DNA of 16,323 nt from NCBI GenBank assembly GCA_002317245.1, contig DCIU01000154.1:1-16323 (forward strand), written 5' to 3'. The translations under genes were made by a program, and so were the position numbers. The stretch is from Lachnospiraceae bacterium UBA1718 (lineage in GTDB: Bacteria > Bacillota > Clostridia > Lachnospirales > Lachnospiraceae). This document shows, piece after piece, positions 8,032 to 14,922 of this stretch. Positions within the stretch are counted from its first letter, which is position 1. Each line of letters starts with the position of its first letter. The notes under the pieces were generated by a model. The model did not search any database. It was given only the letters and a program-made list of their open reading frames with translations, and was not told the DNA's origin.

Positions 8032-9387
8032 ATGTTAGAAAAGTATTTCAAACTACAAGAGAACGGAACAACAGTAAAAACTGAGGTAGTAGCGGGCCTT
8101 ACTACATTCATGACAATGGCTTATATTCTAGCCGTTAATCCATCAATTTTGTCAGCATCAGGCATGAATCCTGACGCAATCCTGACAGCAACGGCTCTGG
8201 CATCATTTATAGGATGTATGGCAATGGCATTACTTGCCAATTATCCATTTGCATTAGCACCTGGACTTGGACTTAATGCATTCTTCGCATATACAATCTG
8301 TGGCACAATGGGCTACAGCTGGCAGTTTGCCCTGCTTGCAGTATTTGTTGAAGGATTAATCTTTATTGTTTTGTCTGTGACTAATGTCAGAGAGGCAATC
8401 TTTAATTCGATTCCAACTCAGTTGAAGAGCGGTGTATCAGTAGGTATTGGTCTTTTCTGTGCCTTCATTGGCCTTCAGAATGCCAATATTGTTGTTGATG
8501 GTGCAACCCTGGTAACTATTGTTAACTTCAAGGAGAATTTCTCTACTGTTGGTATCGGAGCTCTTCTTGCCATAATAGGACTGATGATCATATCGGTTCT
8601 CTATGTTAAGAAGGTTAAGGGAGCAATGCTCATTGGTATCCTTGCAACATGGCTTCTTGGTATTATCTGTCAGCTTACAGGTCTCTATCAGGTGACTCCA
8701 GATGCAGGCTTCTATTCACTTATTCCTTCATGGAGCAGCTTCAACATTGGGGCTATAGGAGAGACATTTGGCCAGTGCTTCAACCTAGGTAGTCTTAACT
8801 TCAAGATGGTTGATTTCATAGTTATTATGTTCTCATTCCTCTTTGTAGATATGTTTGATACTCTTGGAACATTAATCGGAGTTGCCAATAAGGCAGATAT
8901 GCTTGATGAGAATGGCAAGCTTCCTAAGATCAAAGAGGCACTCTTAGCAGACGCTATTGCAACGAGCGCAGGTGCTATTCTTGGTACATCAACAACAACA
9001 ACCTTCGTAGAGAGCTCTTCGGGCGTATCAGAAGGTGGTAGAACAGGTCTTGCTTCAGTAGTAACAGGATTATTGTTCCTGCTATCATTGGTACTTGCAC
9101 CTGTATTTATTACAATTCCTAGTTTTGCAACAGCACCAGCACTTATATTTGTTGGATTCTTAATGATTAGTGCTGTTAAGAAGATTGAGTTTAATGATCT
9201 TACAGAGGCGATTCCTTCGTTCATAGCCTTACTTATTATGCCTCTTACATATAGTATTTCAGATGGTATTGCAGCTGGTATGATTTCATATGTCGTAATC
9301 AATGTCTGCTCAGGCAAGGCTAAGAAGATTTCGCCACTTATGTATGTGCTTGCTGTCTTATTCGTACTTAAGTACATTCTTCTGTAA
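8032..9387 (+). CDS. NCS2-family purine permease (AzgA/PbuG type)
   Basis: This is a cytoplasmic-membrane proton symporter of the AzgA-like branch of the nucleobase-cation symporter 2 family, whose members import hypoxanthine, guanine or adenine (PbuG, PbuO, GhxP, AdeP). The 451-residue protein is almost wholly hydrophobic, with about 12-14 membrane segments. Family hallmarks are GLTTFMTMAYI near 22-32, ANYPFALAPGLGLNAFF at 69-85, VDMFDTLGT with Asp273 and Asp276, and FVESSSGVSEGGRTG at 325-339, which includes Glu327, the region that binds purine in this fold. Exact substrate cannot be read from sequence. The ATG at 8032 has an excellent ribosome binding site. No purine riboswitch core is visible in the short leader, but a terminator hairpin is. 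The gene ends seven bases before rsmJ, so the two are probably co-transcribed. Confidence 0.92.
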   Translation: MLEKYFKLQENGTTVKTEVVAGLTTFMTMAYILAVNPSILSASGMNPDAILTATALASFIGCMAMALLANYPFALAPGLGLNAFFAYTICGTMGYSWQFALLAVFVEGLIFIVLSVTNVREAIFNSIPTQLKSGVSVGIGLFCAFIGLQNANIVVDGATLVTIVNFKENFSTVGIGALLAIIGLMIISVLYVKKVKGAMLIGILATWLLGIICQLTGLYQVTPDAGFYSLIPSWSSFNIGAIGETFGQCFNLGSLNFKMVDFIVIMFSFLFVDMFDTLGTLIGVANKADMLDENGKLPKIKEALLADAIATSAGAILGTSTTTTFVESSSGVSEGGRTGLASVVTGLLFLLSLVLAPVFITIPSFATAPALIFVGFLMISAVKKIEFNDLTEAIPSFIALLIMPLTYSISDGIAAGMISYVVINVCSGKAKKISPLMYVLAVLFVLKYILL

Positions 9388-9394
9388 GTAGAAT

Positions 9395-10126
9395 ATGAAG
9401 GATAATATTGTTATATGTCTTAGAGATGGTGGTGACAGAGATGGGGCCACATTGCTTGCGGACAAGCTGGGGGTTCCTATCTCTGATTCTGAAGGAGATG
9501 AGCTAACAGTAGTCTTCGACAATACTGGCCTTAGTCTTAGAGGGTATGGACTATCATACCAGGGCGACTTCGAGGCCATGATTAGAAGAGTTAGTGATGG
9601 AAGACTCTCTCATGAGATGCTAGCCAAAGCGGTTAAATCCAAGGAGACTTCACTTAGGGCCATTGATGCTACAGCAGGGATGGGAGAGGATGCCTTCATA
9701 ATAGCAGCATACGGGTATGAAGTTACTCTCTGTGAGCAGAATCCGGTAATAGCAGCGCTTTTAAAGGATGCTATAAGGAGAGCTAAGAAGAATCCTGCGG
9801 CTAAGGACATTGTAGGAAGAATGCATGTCTACGAGGGTGACAGCATCGAGCTGTTAAGCAAATGCGAGCTTCCTCCGGATGTGATTTATCTTGATCCTAT
9901 GTTCCCGGCAAGACAGAAGTCGGGATTAATCAATAAGAAGCTTCAGCTAATTCAGAAGCTTGAGCCTCCCTGCGCTGGTGAGGAGGAACTATTTTGTGCA
10001 GCAATTGCTGCAGGACCTAAGAAGATTGTGGTTAAGAGACCACTTAAGAGCCCTAACCTTGCAGGGAAGAGACCTAATTACGTCCTAAGTGGTAAGGCAA
10101 TCAGATATGATTGTTATGCCTTCTAA
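9395..10126 (+). CDS. rsmJ: 16S rRNA (guanine-1516-N2) methyltransferase RsmJ-like
   Basis: RsmJ (YhiQ) transfers a methyl group from SAM to N2 of G1516 in the 16S rRNA of E. coli. The 243-residue protein follows that family along its length. The N-terminal small domain begins with RDGGDRDGATLLADKLGVP. SAM motif I is DATAGMGEDAF (91-101), followed by CEQNPVIAALLKDA. The catalytic-region motif is YLDPMFPARQKSG (165-177), and VVKRP at 212-216 and a closing GKAIRYDCYAF follow. The start ATG has no clear Shine-Dalgarno sequence and sits seven bases after the permease stop, which suggests translational coupling. The enzyme is best studied in gammaproteobacteria; the target base here is inferred from homology. 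A second, unrelated SAM methyltransferase follows after 30 bases. Confidence 0.88.
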   Translation: MKDNIVICLRDGGDRDGATLLADKLGVPISDSEGDELTVVFDNTGLSLRGYGLSYQGDFEAMIRRVSDGRLSHEMLAKAVKSKETSLRAIDATAGMGEDAFIIAAYGYEVTLCEQNPVIAALLKDAIRRAKKNPAAKDIVGRMHVYEGDSIELLSKCELPPDVIYLDPMFPARQKSGLINKKLQLIQKLEPPCAGEEELFCAAIAAGPKKIVVKRPLKSPNLAGKRPNYVLSGKAIRYDCYAF

Positions 10127-10156
10127 AGAACTGGGAATCAGAGGCTGGACCAATTA

Positions 10157-11296
10157 ATGGAAAATGAATTAAGAGAACAATTAGAGAATATATTCGCTTC
10201 GGATATTGAGAAGGTAGTACTTAGCAATAGTAAGGATTCTCAGTACAAGAAGATTATATTATCCAGACACAAGTCTGGATTCCAGGCTGAGAAGTTCACA
10301 GACAAGCAGGCCTTTCATGAGAATATTGATGAGGAGACAGTAGCTTGTTACTGCAGGGACTGCCTTGAGGGCGGATTCAAACAGCTTAACGCCTGGACCA
10401 CTGACACTGAGTATTCCATTAAGATATCCAAGAAGGGTAAAGTGTTCACTAATAAAGGTAAGTCGACGGCACCTTTAAAAGTAAATAAGGAAAATAATCG
10501 TAAGAAAAAATACTATCTTGAGGAGGGGACGGTTATTCCGCCTCTAGTGGATATGGGGATATTCACCAAGGATGGCAAGATTATTAACTCCATGTATGAT
10601 AAGTACCGTCAGATTAATAAGTTTATTCAGTTCATAGAGGAGGCTGTAACCAAGGCTAACCTCCATAGTATTAATATTGTAGATTTTGGCTGTGGCAAGT
10701 CCTATCTGACCTTTGTTGTATACTATTATCTTACATACATTAAGGGGATGGATGTAACCATGACGGGCTTAGACCTTAAGGAGGATGTAATTGCCAAGTG
10801 TCAGCAGACGGCCAGGAAGTATGGCTATGATAAGCTGTCCTTCAAGGTGGGTGATGTGGCGGTCTATGAGAGCGACAGACCGGTGGATATGGTCATTACC
10901 CTTCATGCCTGCGACACAGCTACAGATTATGCACTTTTTCACGCAATCAGATGGAACAGCAAGATAATTATCTCGGTTCCATGCTGCCAGCATGAACTAA
11001 ATGAGCAGATTGATAGTGATAATTTCGGTATTCTGACTCGCTACGGTCTGCTTAAGGAGCGAACAGCTGCTATAATGACGGATGCCATTAGGGCTAATCT
11101 CCTAGAGTATTCGGGCTACAAGACCCAGATACTGGAGTTCATTGATTTTACCCATACACCTAAGAATCTGTTAATAAGGGCAGTTAAGTCCAAGATTCCT
11201 CAGGAGACCAGGGACAAGATGATGGAAGAGTGTGAATCTATTATTAAGGAATTCAACCTGTCACCAACCCTGTATAAGCTGTTAAAAGATGAATAA
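10157..11296 (+). CDS. Class I SAM-dependent methyltransferase, Methyltransf_32 type
   Basis: The substrate is unknown. The 379 residues have an N-terminal region (1-120) ending in a Lys/Asn-rich linker, then a Rossmann methyltransferase domain from about 145. Motif I is VDFGCGKSYLTF (175-186), the acidic motif II is GLDLK (204-208), and TLHACDTATDYAL (248-260) with VPCCQHE (274-280) are hallmarks I associate with the Pfam Methyltransf_32 group, which includes the eukaryotic GSTCD and METTL25-like proteins. Unusually Cys-rich points are CYCRDC at 64-69 and the Cys276-Cys277 pair. The linker is richer in AAA lysine codons than the rest of the gene. It starts 30 bases after rsmJ and is closed by a strong terminator, so it ends the accessory operon. 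RNA modification is a reasonable guess from the neighbour, not shown by sequence. Confidence 0.85.
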   Translation: MENELREQLENIFASDIEKVVLSNSKDSQYKKIILSRHKSGFQAEKFTDKQAFHENIDEETVACYCRDCLEGGFKQLNAWTTDTEYSIKISKKGKVFTNKGKSTAPLKVNKENNRKKKYYLEEGTVIPPLVDMGIFTKDGKIINSMYDKYRQINKFIQFIEEAVTKANLHSINIVDFGCGKSYLTFVVYYYLTYIKGMDVTMTGLDLKEDVIAKCQQTARKYGYDKLSFKVGDVAVYESDRPVDMVITLHACDTATDYALFHAIRWNSKIIISVPCCQHELNEQIDSDNFGILTRYGLLKERTAAIMTDAIRANLLEYSGYKTQILEFIDFTHTPKNLLIRAVKSKIPQETRDKMMEECESIIKEFNLSPTLYKLLKDE

Positions 11297-11305
11297 TAAT
11301 AATTT

Positions 11306-11345
11306 AGACCTGTTAAGATAAAATACTTGACAGGTCTTATTTATT
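11306..11345 (+). terminator. Strong intrinsic terminator ending the permease-methyltransferase unit
   Basis: AGACCTGTTAAG at 11306-11317 pairs with CTTGACAGGTCT at 11326-11337, a 12-pair stem with one G-U, an 8-base A/T loop and a T-rich tail (TATTTATT). It starts 9 bases after the methyltransferase stop. Its 3' arm contains the -35 box of the next promoter. Confidence 0.85.
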
Positions 11346-11355
11346 AGTTTATAGT
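11327..11355 (+). promoter_or_regulatory. Consensus-like sigma-A promoter for ylxM-ffh
   Basis: TTGACA at 11327-11332 is a perfect -35 box; TATAGT at 11350-11355 matches the -10 consensus at five of six positions; the spacer is exactly 17 bases. A start near 11362 would give a leader of about 46 bases before the GTG of ylxM. The -35 box lies within the terminator arm of the preceding unit. Confidence 0.75.
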
Positions 11356-11371
11356 AGACAAGGTGTCAGTC

Positions 11372-11393
11372 TGTCAAGGTATATGACTTGACA
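11372..11393 (+). repeat. Inverted repeat in the ylxM leader
   Basis: TGTCAAG at 11372-11378 and CTTGACA at 11387-11393 form a seven-pair hairpin with an 8-base loop, ending five bases before the GGAGG ribosome binding site at 11399-11403. The same heptamer occurs in the terminator arm at 11326-11332. Its role could be an operator, a leader structure affecting ylxM translation, or chance. Confidence 0.5.
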
Positions 11394-11407
11394 TCACTGG
11401 AGGAAAT

Positions 11408-11722
11408 GTGGACAGGATTATTGAACGAGGAATGTTATATGACTTCTATGGTGAACTGCTTACAGATCATCAGAAGGAAGTATATGAAGGACTTGTGTAC
11501 AATGATATGTCCTTAGGCGAGCTTGCTAATGAGTACAGCATATCAAGGCAGGCAGCACATGACCTGATTAAGCGCTGCGATAAGATGCTTGAGAACTATG
11601 AGGCTAAGTTACATCTGATAGCCAAGTTCCAGAGCATTAAGTCTAAAGTTGAAGAGATTGAGACAGTATCTGGGGATGCGGCTGTTAAGGACCTGGCTTC
11701 CAAGATACTTGAAGAGATATAA
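11408..11722 (+). CDS. ylxM: YlxM-type SRP-associated HTH protein
   Basis: YlxM is a small helix-turn-helix protein encoded next to ffh in Firmicutes; Streptococcus work links it to SRP function by binding Ffh and the SRP RNA. The 104 residues contain the typical LYDFYGELLTDHQ start and a sigma-4-like HTH at about 34-60 (SLGELANEYSISRQAAHDLIKR), then a helical tail. I chose the GTG at 11408 because GGAGG ends four bases before it; the alternative ATG at 11432 has GAGG only one base away. The gene opens a new unit behind a near-consensus promoter and its TAA abuts the ATG of ffh with no base between, so the two are almost certainly translationally coupled. Confidence 0.92.
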   Translation: MDRIIERGMLYDFYGELLTDHQKEVYEGLVYNDMSLGELANEYSISRQAAHDLIKRCDKMLENYEAKLHLIAKFQSIKSKVEEIETVSGDAAVKDLASKILEEI

Positions 11723-13069
11723 ATGGCATTTGAGAGTCTTACTGATAAACTTCAAAATGTATTCAAGAACCTTCGAAGTAAGGGGCGTCTGACTGAGGAA
11801 GATGTTCATACAGCCTGTAAGGATGTTAAGATGGCACTCCTTGAGGCCGATGTTAACTTCCGTGTAGTTAAACAGTTCGTTAAGAAGGTTGAAGAGAGAG
11901 CCGTTGGTGCAGACGTAATGAATGGTCTGAATCCAGGGCAGATGGTTATCAAGATTGTTAATGAAGAGATGACTTCATTAATGGGATCTGAGACTACTGA
12001 GGTTAAGTTCCAGCCGGGCAAGGCAATCACAGTCATTATGATGTGTGGTCTTCAGGGTGCTGGTAAGACTACAACAACTGCCAAGATGGCAGGCAAGTTC
12101 CTGACCAAGGGCAAGAAGCCATTGCTGGTAGCCTGTGACGTTTACAGACCAGCCGCTATTAAGCAGCTGGAGGTTAACGGAGAGAAGGTTGGCGTAGATG
12201 TATTCTCTATGGGGTCAGATGTGAACCCTGTTGATATAGCTAAGGCTGCAATAGACCATGCAGCTAAGAATGGACATAATGTTGTAATCCTTGATACAGC
12301 TGGTCGTCTTCACATAGATGAGGATATGATGGCTGAGCTTCAGAATATTAAGGAAGCAGTAGATGTTCATCAGACATTACTGGTAGTAGATGCCATGACA
12401 GGTCAGGATGCTGTTAATGTAGCGGCTGACTTCAAGGAGAAGGTTGGGCTTGATGGTGTAATCCTCTCTAAGATGGATGGTGATACCAGAGGTGGTGCTG
12501 CCTTATCAGTTAAGGCAGTTACAGAGCTTCCTATACTCTATGTAGGTATGGGAGAGAAGCTGGAAGATCTGGAGCAGTTCTACCCGGATCGTATGGCTAA
12601 TAGAATCTTAGGCATGGGTGATGTCCTTACTCTTATTGAGAAGGCTCAGAATGCTATAGATATAGATGCTGATAAAGAGCGCGAGATGGCAAATCGCATG
12701 AAGAAGGGTAAGTTCGATTACAACGATTACCTGGAGAGCATGAAGCAGATGCGTAATCTTGGAGGTATTTCAAGTATTCTTGGTATGATGCCAGGACTTG
12801 GAATGGGAATTAAGACTAGTGATCTTGAGGGAGCTGTTGATGAGAAGCAGTTAGCAAGAACAGAGGCCATAGTTCTTTCGATGACTAAGGCTGAACGAGA
12901 GAATCCTAAGCTTATGAATCCAAGCAGGAAGCACAGAATTGCCAAGGGTGCAGGCGTAGATATATCAGATGTCAACAGATTCATCAAACAATTCGAGCAG
13001 AGTCAGAAGATGATGAAGCAGATGAAGGGTATGATGGGTAAAAAAGGTAGATTTAGAATGCCATTCTAA
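11723..13069 (+). CDS. ffh: Signal recognition particle protein Ffh (SRP54)
   Basis: Ffh binds signal sequences and 4.5S/6S RNA and, with FtsY, delivers nascent membrane and secreted proteins to the translocon through mutual GTPase activation. The 448 residues show the N domain (about 1-88), the G domain (about 95-297) with GLQGAGKT (109-116), DVYRPAA (139-145), DTAGR (191-195), SKMDGD (249-254) and GMGEKLEDLE (275-284), and the methionine-rich M domain (about 310-440) ending in MMKQMKGMMGKKGRF. Length and motifs are typical. The ATG follows the ylxM stop directly; the only ribosome binding site is the weak GAAGAG inside ylxM. rpsP follows after 24 bases, as in B. subtilis. The SRP RNA gene is not in this window. 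Confidence 0.98.
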   Translation: MAFESLTDKLQNVFKNLRSKGRLTEEDVHTACKDVKMALLEADVNFRVVKQFVKKVEERAVGADVMNGLNPGQMVIKIVNEEMTSLMGSETTEVKFQPGKAITVIMMCGLQGAGKTTTTAKMAGKFLTKGKKPLLVACDVYRPAAIKQLEVNGEKVGVDVFSMGSDVNPVDIAKAAIDHAAKNGHNVVILDTAGRLHIDEDMMAELQNIKEAVDVHQTLLVVDAMTGQDAVNVAADFKEKVGLDGVILSKMDGDTRGGAALSVKAVTELPILYVGMGEKLEDLEQFYPDRMANRILGMGDVLTLIEKAQNAIDIDADKEREMANRMKKGKFDYNDYLESMKQMRNLGGISSILGMMPGLGMGIKTSDLEGAVDEKQLARTEAIVLSMTKAERENPKLMNPSRKHRIAKGAGVDISDVNRFIKQFEQSQKMMKQMKGMMGKKGRFRMPF

Positions 13070-13093
13070 TGGCGAAGAAAGGAAATTAAAACC

Positions 13094-13336
13094 ATGGTAA
13101 AGATGAGATTACAGAGAAACGGAAGCAAGAGAAACGCTCAGTACAGAATCGTTGTTTCTGATGCTAGAAGCCCAAGAGATGGAAGATTCATCGAGGAAGT
13201 TGGAACATACAATCCTAACGTTGATCCTTCTGTATTTAAGTTTGATGAGGAGAAGGCTAAGGAGTGGCTCGCTAAGGGTGCACAGCCTACAGAAGTAGTT
13301 GGAAAGCTTCTTAAGCTCGCTGGTATTGAGAAGTAA
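13094..13336 (+). CDS. rpsP: 30S ribosomal protein bS16
   Basis: bS16 is an early-binding structural protein of the 30S body. The 80-residue product has the conserved N-terminal KMRLQRNGSKRNAQYRIVV strand-loop-strand and the SDARSPRDGRFIEEVGTYNP signature, then the C-terminal FDEEKAKEWLAKGAQPTE helix. AAAGGA lies about ten bases before the ATG. Codon choice is markedly that of a high-expression gene compared with ffh. The gene sits between ffh and khpA, the order seen in B. subtilis, and a strong terminator follows khpA, so rpsP-khpA are the last genes of the ylxM promoter's main transcript. Confidence 0.97.
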   Translation: MVKMRLQRNGSKRNAQYRIVVSDARSPRDGRFIEEVGTYNPNVDPSVFKFDEEKAKEWLAKGAQPTEVVGKLLKLAGIEK

Positions 13337-13371
13337 TATTACCCGTTGTCAAATTTCGGAAGGAAATCACT

Positions 13372-13599
13372 ATGAAGGATTTAGTAGAAGTTATCGCTAA
13401 GGCTCTCGTAGATAATCCTGATGAAGTAGTGGTCACAGAGGAACAGGACGGCAAGAACGTTACTGTTAATCTTCATGTTGCCGCTTCTGATATGGGTAAG
13501 GTTATTGGTAAGCAGGGTAGAATTGCTAAGGCTATTCGTACTGTTGTTAAGGCAGCAACTGTTAACGATAACAAGAGAGTTGATGTAGAAATTGGCTAA
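13372..13599 (+). CDS. khpA: KH-domain RNA-binding protein KhpA
   Basis: KhpA (YlqC) is a small KH-domain protein that, with KhpB/Jag, binds many transcripts and affects cell elongation and division in Gram-positive bacteria. All 75 residues make one KH fold; the RNA-gripping GxxG loop is GKQG at 46-49, preceded by SDMGKVI and followed by RIAKAIRTVVKAA. Length matches the family. GGAAGGAAA precedes the ATG at normal distance. It follows rpsP by 35 bases. The partner khpB is not in this window. In B. subtilis a ylqD gene separates it from rimM; here that gene is missing and a terminator takes its place. Confidence 0.95.
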   Translation: MKDLVEVIAKALVDNPDEVVVTEEQDGKNVTVNLHVAASDMGKVIGKQGRIAKAIRTVVKAATVNDNKRVDVEIG

Positions 13600-13606
13600 T
13601 TTTAAG

Positions 13607-13637
13607 GGACTTCTGTAATTACAGAAGTCCTTTTTTT
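13607..13637 (+). terminator. Strong intrinsic terminator between khpA and rimM
   Basis: GGACTTCTGT at 13607-13616 pairs perfectly with ACAGAAGTCC at 13621-13630 around AATT, followed by seven Ts at 13631-13637. The loop is self-complementary, so the 24 bases form a perfect palindrome. It begins seven bases after khpA. No promoter boxes with acceptable spacing are visible between it and rimM. Confidence 0.92.
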
Positions 13638-13643
13638 GAAAAT

Positions 13644-13650
13644 GAGGAAA
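13644..13650 (+). promoter_or_regulatory. Ribosome binding site fixing the rimM start
   Basis: GAGGAAA lies just ahead of the ATG at 13654 (six bases from GAGG). Upstream in-frame TTG (13636) and ATG (13642) have only the terminator U run before them, so they are unlikely starts. Confidence 0.8.
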
Positions 13651-13653
13651 TTG

Positions 13654-14193
13654 ATGGAAGATTTTTTGCAGGTAGGCGTTATTACATCTCCACATGGTGT
13701 TCATGGTGAGGTTAAGGTATTCCCTACAACAGATGATGTTAAACGATTCTCCAAGCTTAAGGAGTGTATCCTTGAGACTAAAAAGGGACGTGAAACAGTA
13801 CATGTAAGAAGCGTTAAGTATCAGAAGAATATGGTTATCCTTGGCTTCAAGGAGTTTGCTACAATGAACGATGTGGAGACCCTTCGCCAGTGTCCACTGC
13901 TAGTAGATAGAAAGCATGCTGTCAAGCTTGAGAAGGATGAGTACTTTATTGCGGATCTTATTGGCCTTGAGGCCCAGACGGATGCGACTGATGCTTCAGG
14001 CAATTGCCTTAGTGGTAAGCTCACGGATGTTATTCAGACAGGTGCTAATGACGTATATGAGATAACATTATCTGATGGTCGCGTATTCCTTCTTCCAGCA
14101 ATTGCTGACTGTGTTCTTGATGTTAATATTAAGAAGGGAACTATTAAGGTTCACGTACTTCCTGGATTATTAGATGATCCAGTGAAGGCATAA
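13654..14193 (+). CDS. rimM: Ribosome maturation factor RimM
   Basis: RimM binds uS19 and assists assembly of the 30S head. The 179-residue protein has the N-terminal beta-barrel (about 1-90) opening with FLQVGVITSPHGVHGEVKVFPTTDD and a C-terminal PRC barrel (about 95-175) beginning DEYFIADLIGLEA. The start was set at the third possible codon because of the GAGG site and because family members begin one or two residues before this motif. The gene follows a strong terminator and precedes trmD by nine bases. With no visible promoter of its own it may be expressed by read-through from rpsP-khpA, which would keep it below the ribosomal proteins. A high ribosomal-protein to RimM ratio is also found in E. 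coli, where the mechanism is different. Confidence 0.95.
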   Translation: MEDFLQVGVITSPHGVHGEVKVFPTTDDVKRFSKLKECILETKKGRETVHVRSVKYQKNMVILGFKEFATMNDVETLRQCPLLVDRKHAVKLEKDEYFIADLIGLEAQTDATDASGNCLSGKLTDVIQTGANDVYEITLSDGRVFLLPAIADCVLDVNIKKGTIKVHVLPGLLDDPVKA

Positions 14194-14197
14194 AGGG
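14192..14197 (+). promoter_or_regulatory. Ribosome binding site fixing the trmD start
   Basis: AAAGGG overlaps the rimM stop codon and stands five bases before the ATG at 14203. An in-frame GTG at 14197 would overlap this site and lacks its own. Confidence 0.75.
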
Positions 14198-14202
14198 TGA
14201 AT

Positions 14203-14910
14203 ATGAATTTTCACATTATGACATTATTCCCTGAGATGATAGAAGGCGCTGCTAATACCAGCATCCTTGGTCGGGCAATCGACAAGGGATTATTATCAGT
14301 TAATGCTGTTGACATAAGGGAATATACAGCTAACAAGCACAATAGAGTAGATGATTACACATATGGCGGTGGGGCTGGCATGCTTATGCAGGCTCAGCCA
14401 ATCTATGACTGTTATATGAACTTACAGCCAGTAAGAGAGGGACGTAAGGTAAGAACTATATATATGACTCCACAGGCTAAAGTTTTCAACCAGGATATGG
14501 CCAGAGAATTTGCTAAGGAGGAAGATATTGTCTTCTTATGTGGTCACTATGAGGGGATAGATGAGAGAGTACTTGAAGAGATAGTCACTGATTATGTATC
14601 AATTGGCGATTATGTCTTAACAGGCGGCGAACTGCCTGCCCTGGTATGTATGGATGCTATTGCCAGAATGGTTCCAGGAGTTCTTGGTAATGAGGTTAGT
14701 GGAGAGACAGAGTCCTTCGACGATGGACTGCTTGAGTATCCACAGTATTCAAGACCGGAAGAATGGAAGGGCAAGAGGGTGCCGGATGTACTGCTTAGCG
14801 GACATCATGCTAACATAGAGAAATGGCGCCATGAGCAGTCCTTATGCAGGACAAAAGAGAGACGTCCGGATTTATATGAAAAATATCTTGCAACTCACGA
14901 GAAGTTGTGA
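14203..14910 (+). CDS. trmD: tRNA (guanine-37-N1) methyltransferase TrmD
   Basis: TrmD methylates G37 next to the anticodon in tRNAs reading CNN codons, preventing +1 frameshifts; it acts as a homodimer with a trefoil-knot SAM site. The 235 residues carry YGGGAGM at 54-60, LCGHYEGIDERV at 112-123, SIGDYVLTGGE at 133-143 (knot and SAM binding) and the downstream block SFDDGLLEYPQYSRP at 171-185, with LLSGHHANIEKWR in the C-terminal domain. Length is normal. The ATG at 14203 agrees with family N-termini (MNFHIMTLFPEM). Its last bases contain the candidate promoter for rplS, so coding and regulatory functions overlap there. It is nine bases behind rimM. Confidence 0.97.
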   Translation: MNFHIMTLFPEMIEGAANTSILGRAIDKGLLSVNAVDIREYTANKHNRVDDYTYGGGAGMLMQAQPIYDCYMNLQPVREGRKVRTIYMTPQAKVFNQDMAREFAKEEDIVFLCGHYEGIDERVLEEIVTDYVSIGDYVLTGGELPALVCMDAIARMVPGVLGNEVSGETESFDDGLLEYPQYSRPEEWKGKRVPDVLLSGHHANIEKWRHEQSLCRTKERRPDLYEKYLATHEKL

Positions 14911-14916
14911 TAGAAT
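14888..14916 (+). promoter_or_regulatory. Candidate extended -10 promoter for rplS inside the end of trmD
   Basis: TTGCAA at 14888-14893 and TAGAAT at 14911-14916 are 17 bases apart, and TGA directly before the -10 makes it an extended -10 (TGnTAGAAT). A start near 14923 would leave a leader of about 69 bases ahead of rplS. It is matching by eye only. Confidence 0.55.
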
Positions 14917-14922
14917 ACGTAG

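Noticed and set aside
8712..9377. Long minus-strand open frame (221 codons) opposite the purine permease
   Set aside because: It is the antisense of a membrane-protein gene with clear family motifs. It has no recognisable family, and the minus strand of the window has no supported gene.
5700..12560. Repeated sequence between ftsY and ffh suggesting recent duplication
   Set aside because: The similarity is that of the ancient SRP GTPase paralogues, limited to nucleotide-binding motifs.
13636..13653. Upstream TTG or ATG starts for rimM
   Set aside because: They lie in or next to the terminator T run. GAGGAAA and family alignment support 13654.
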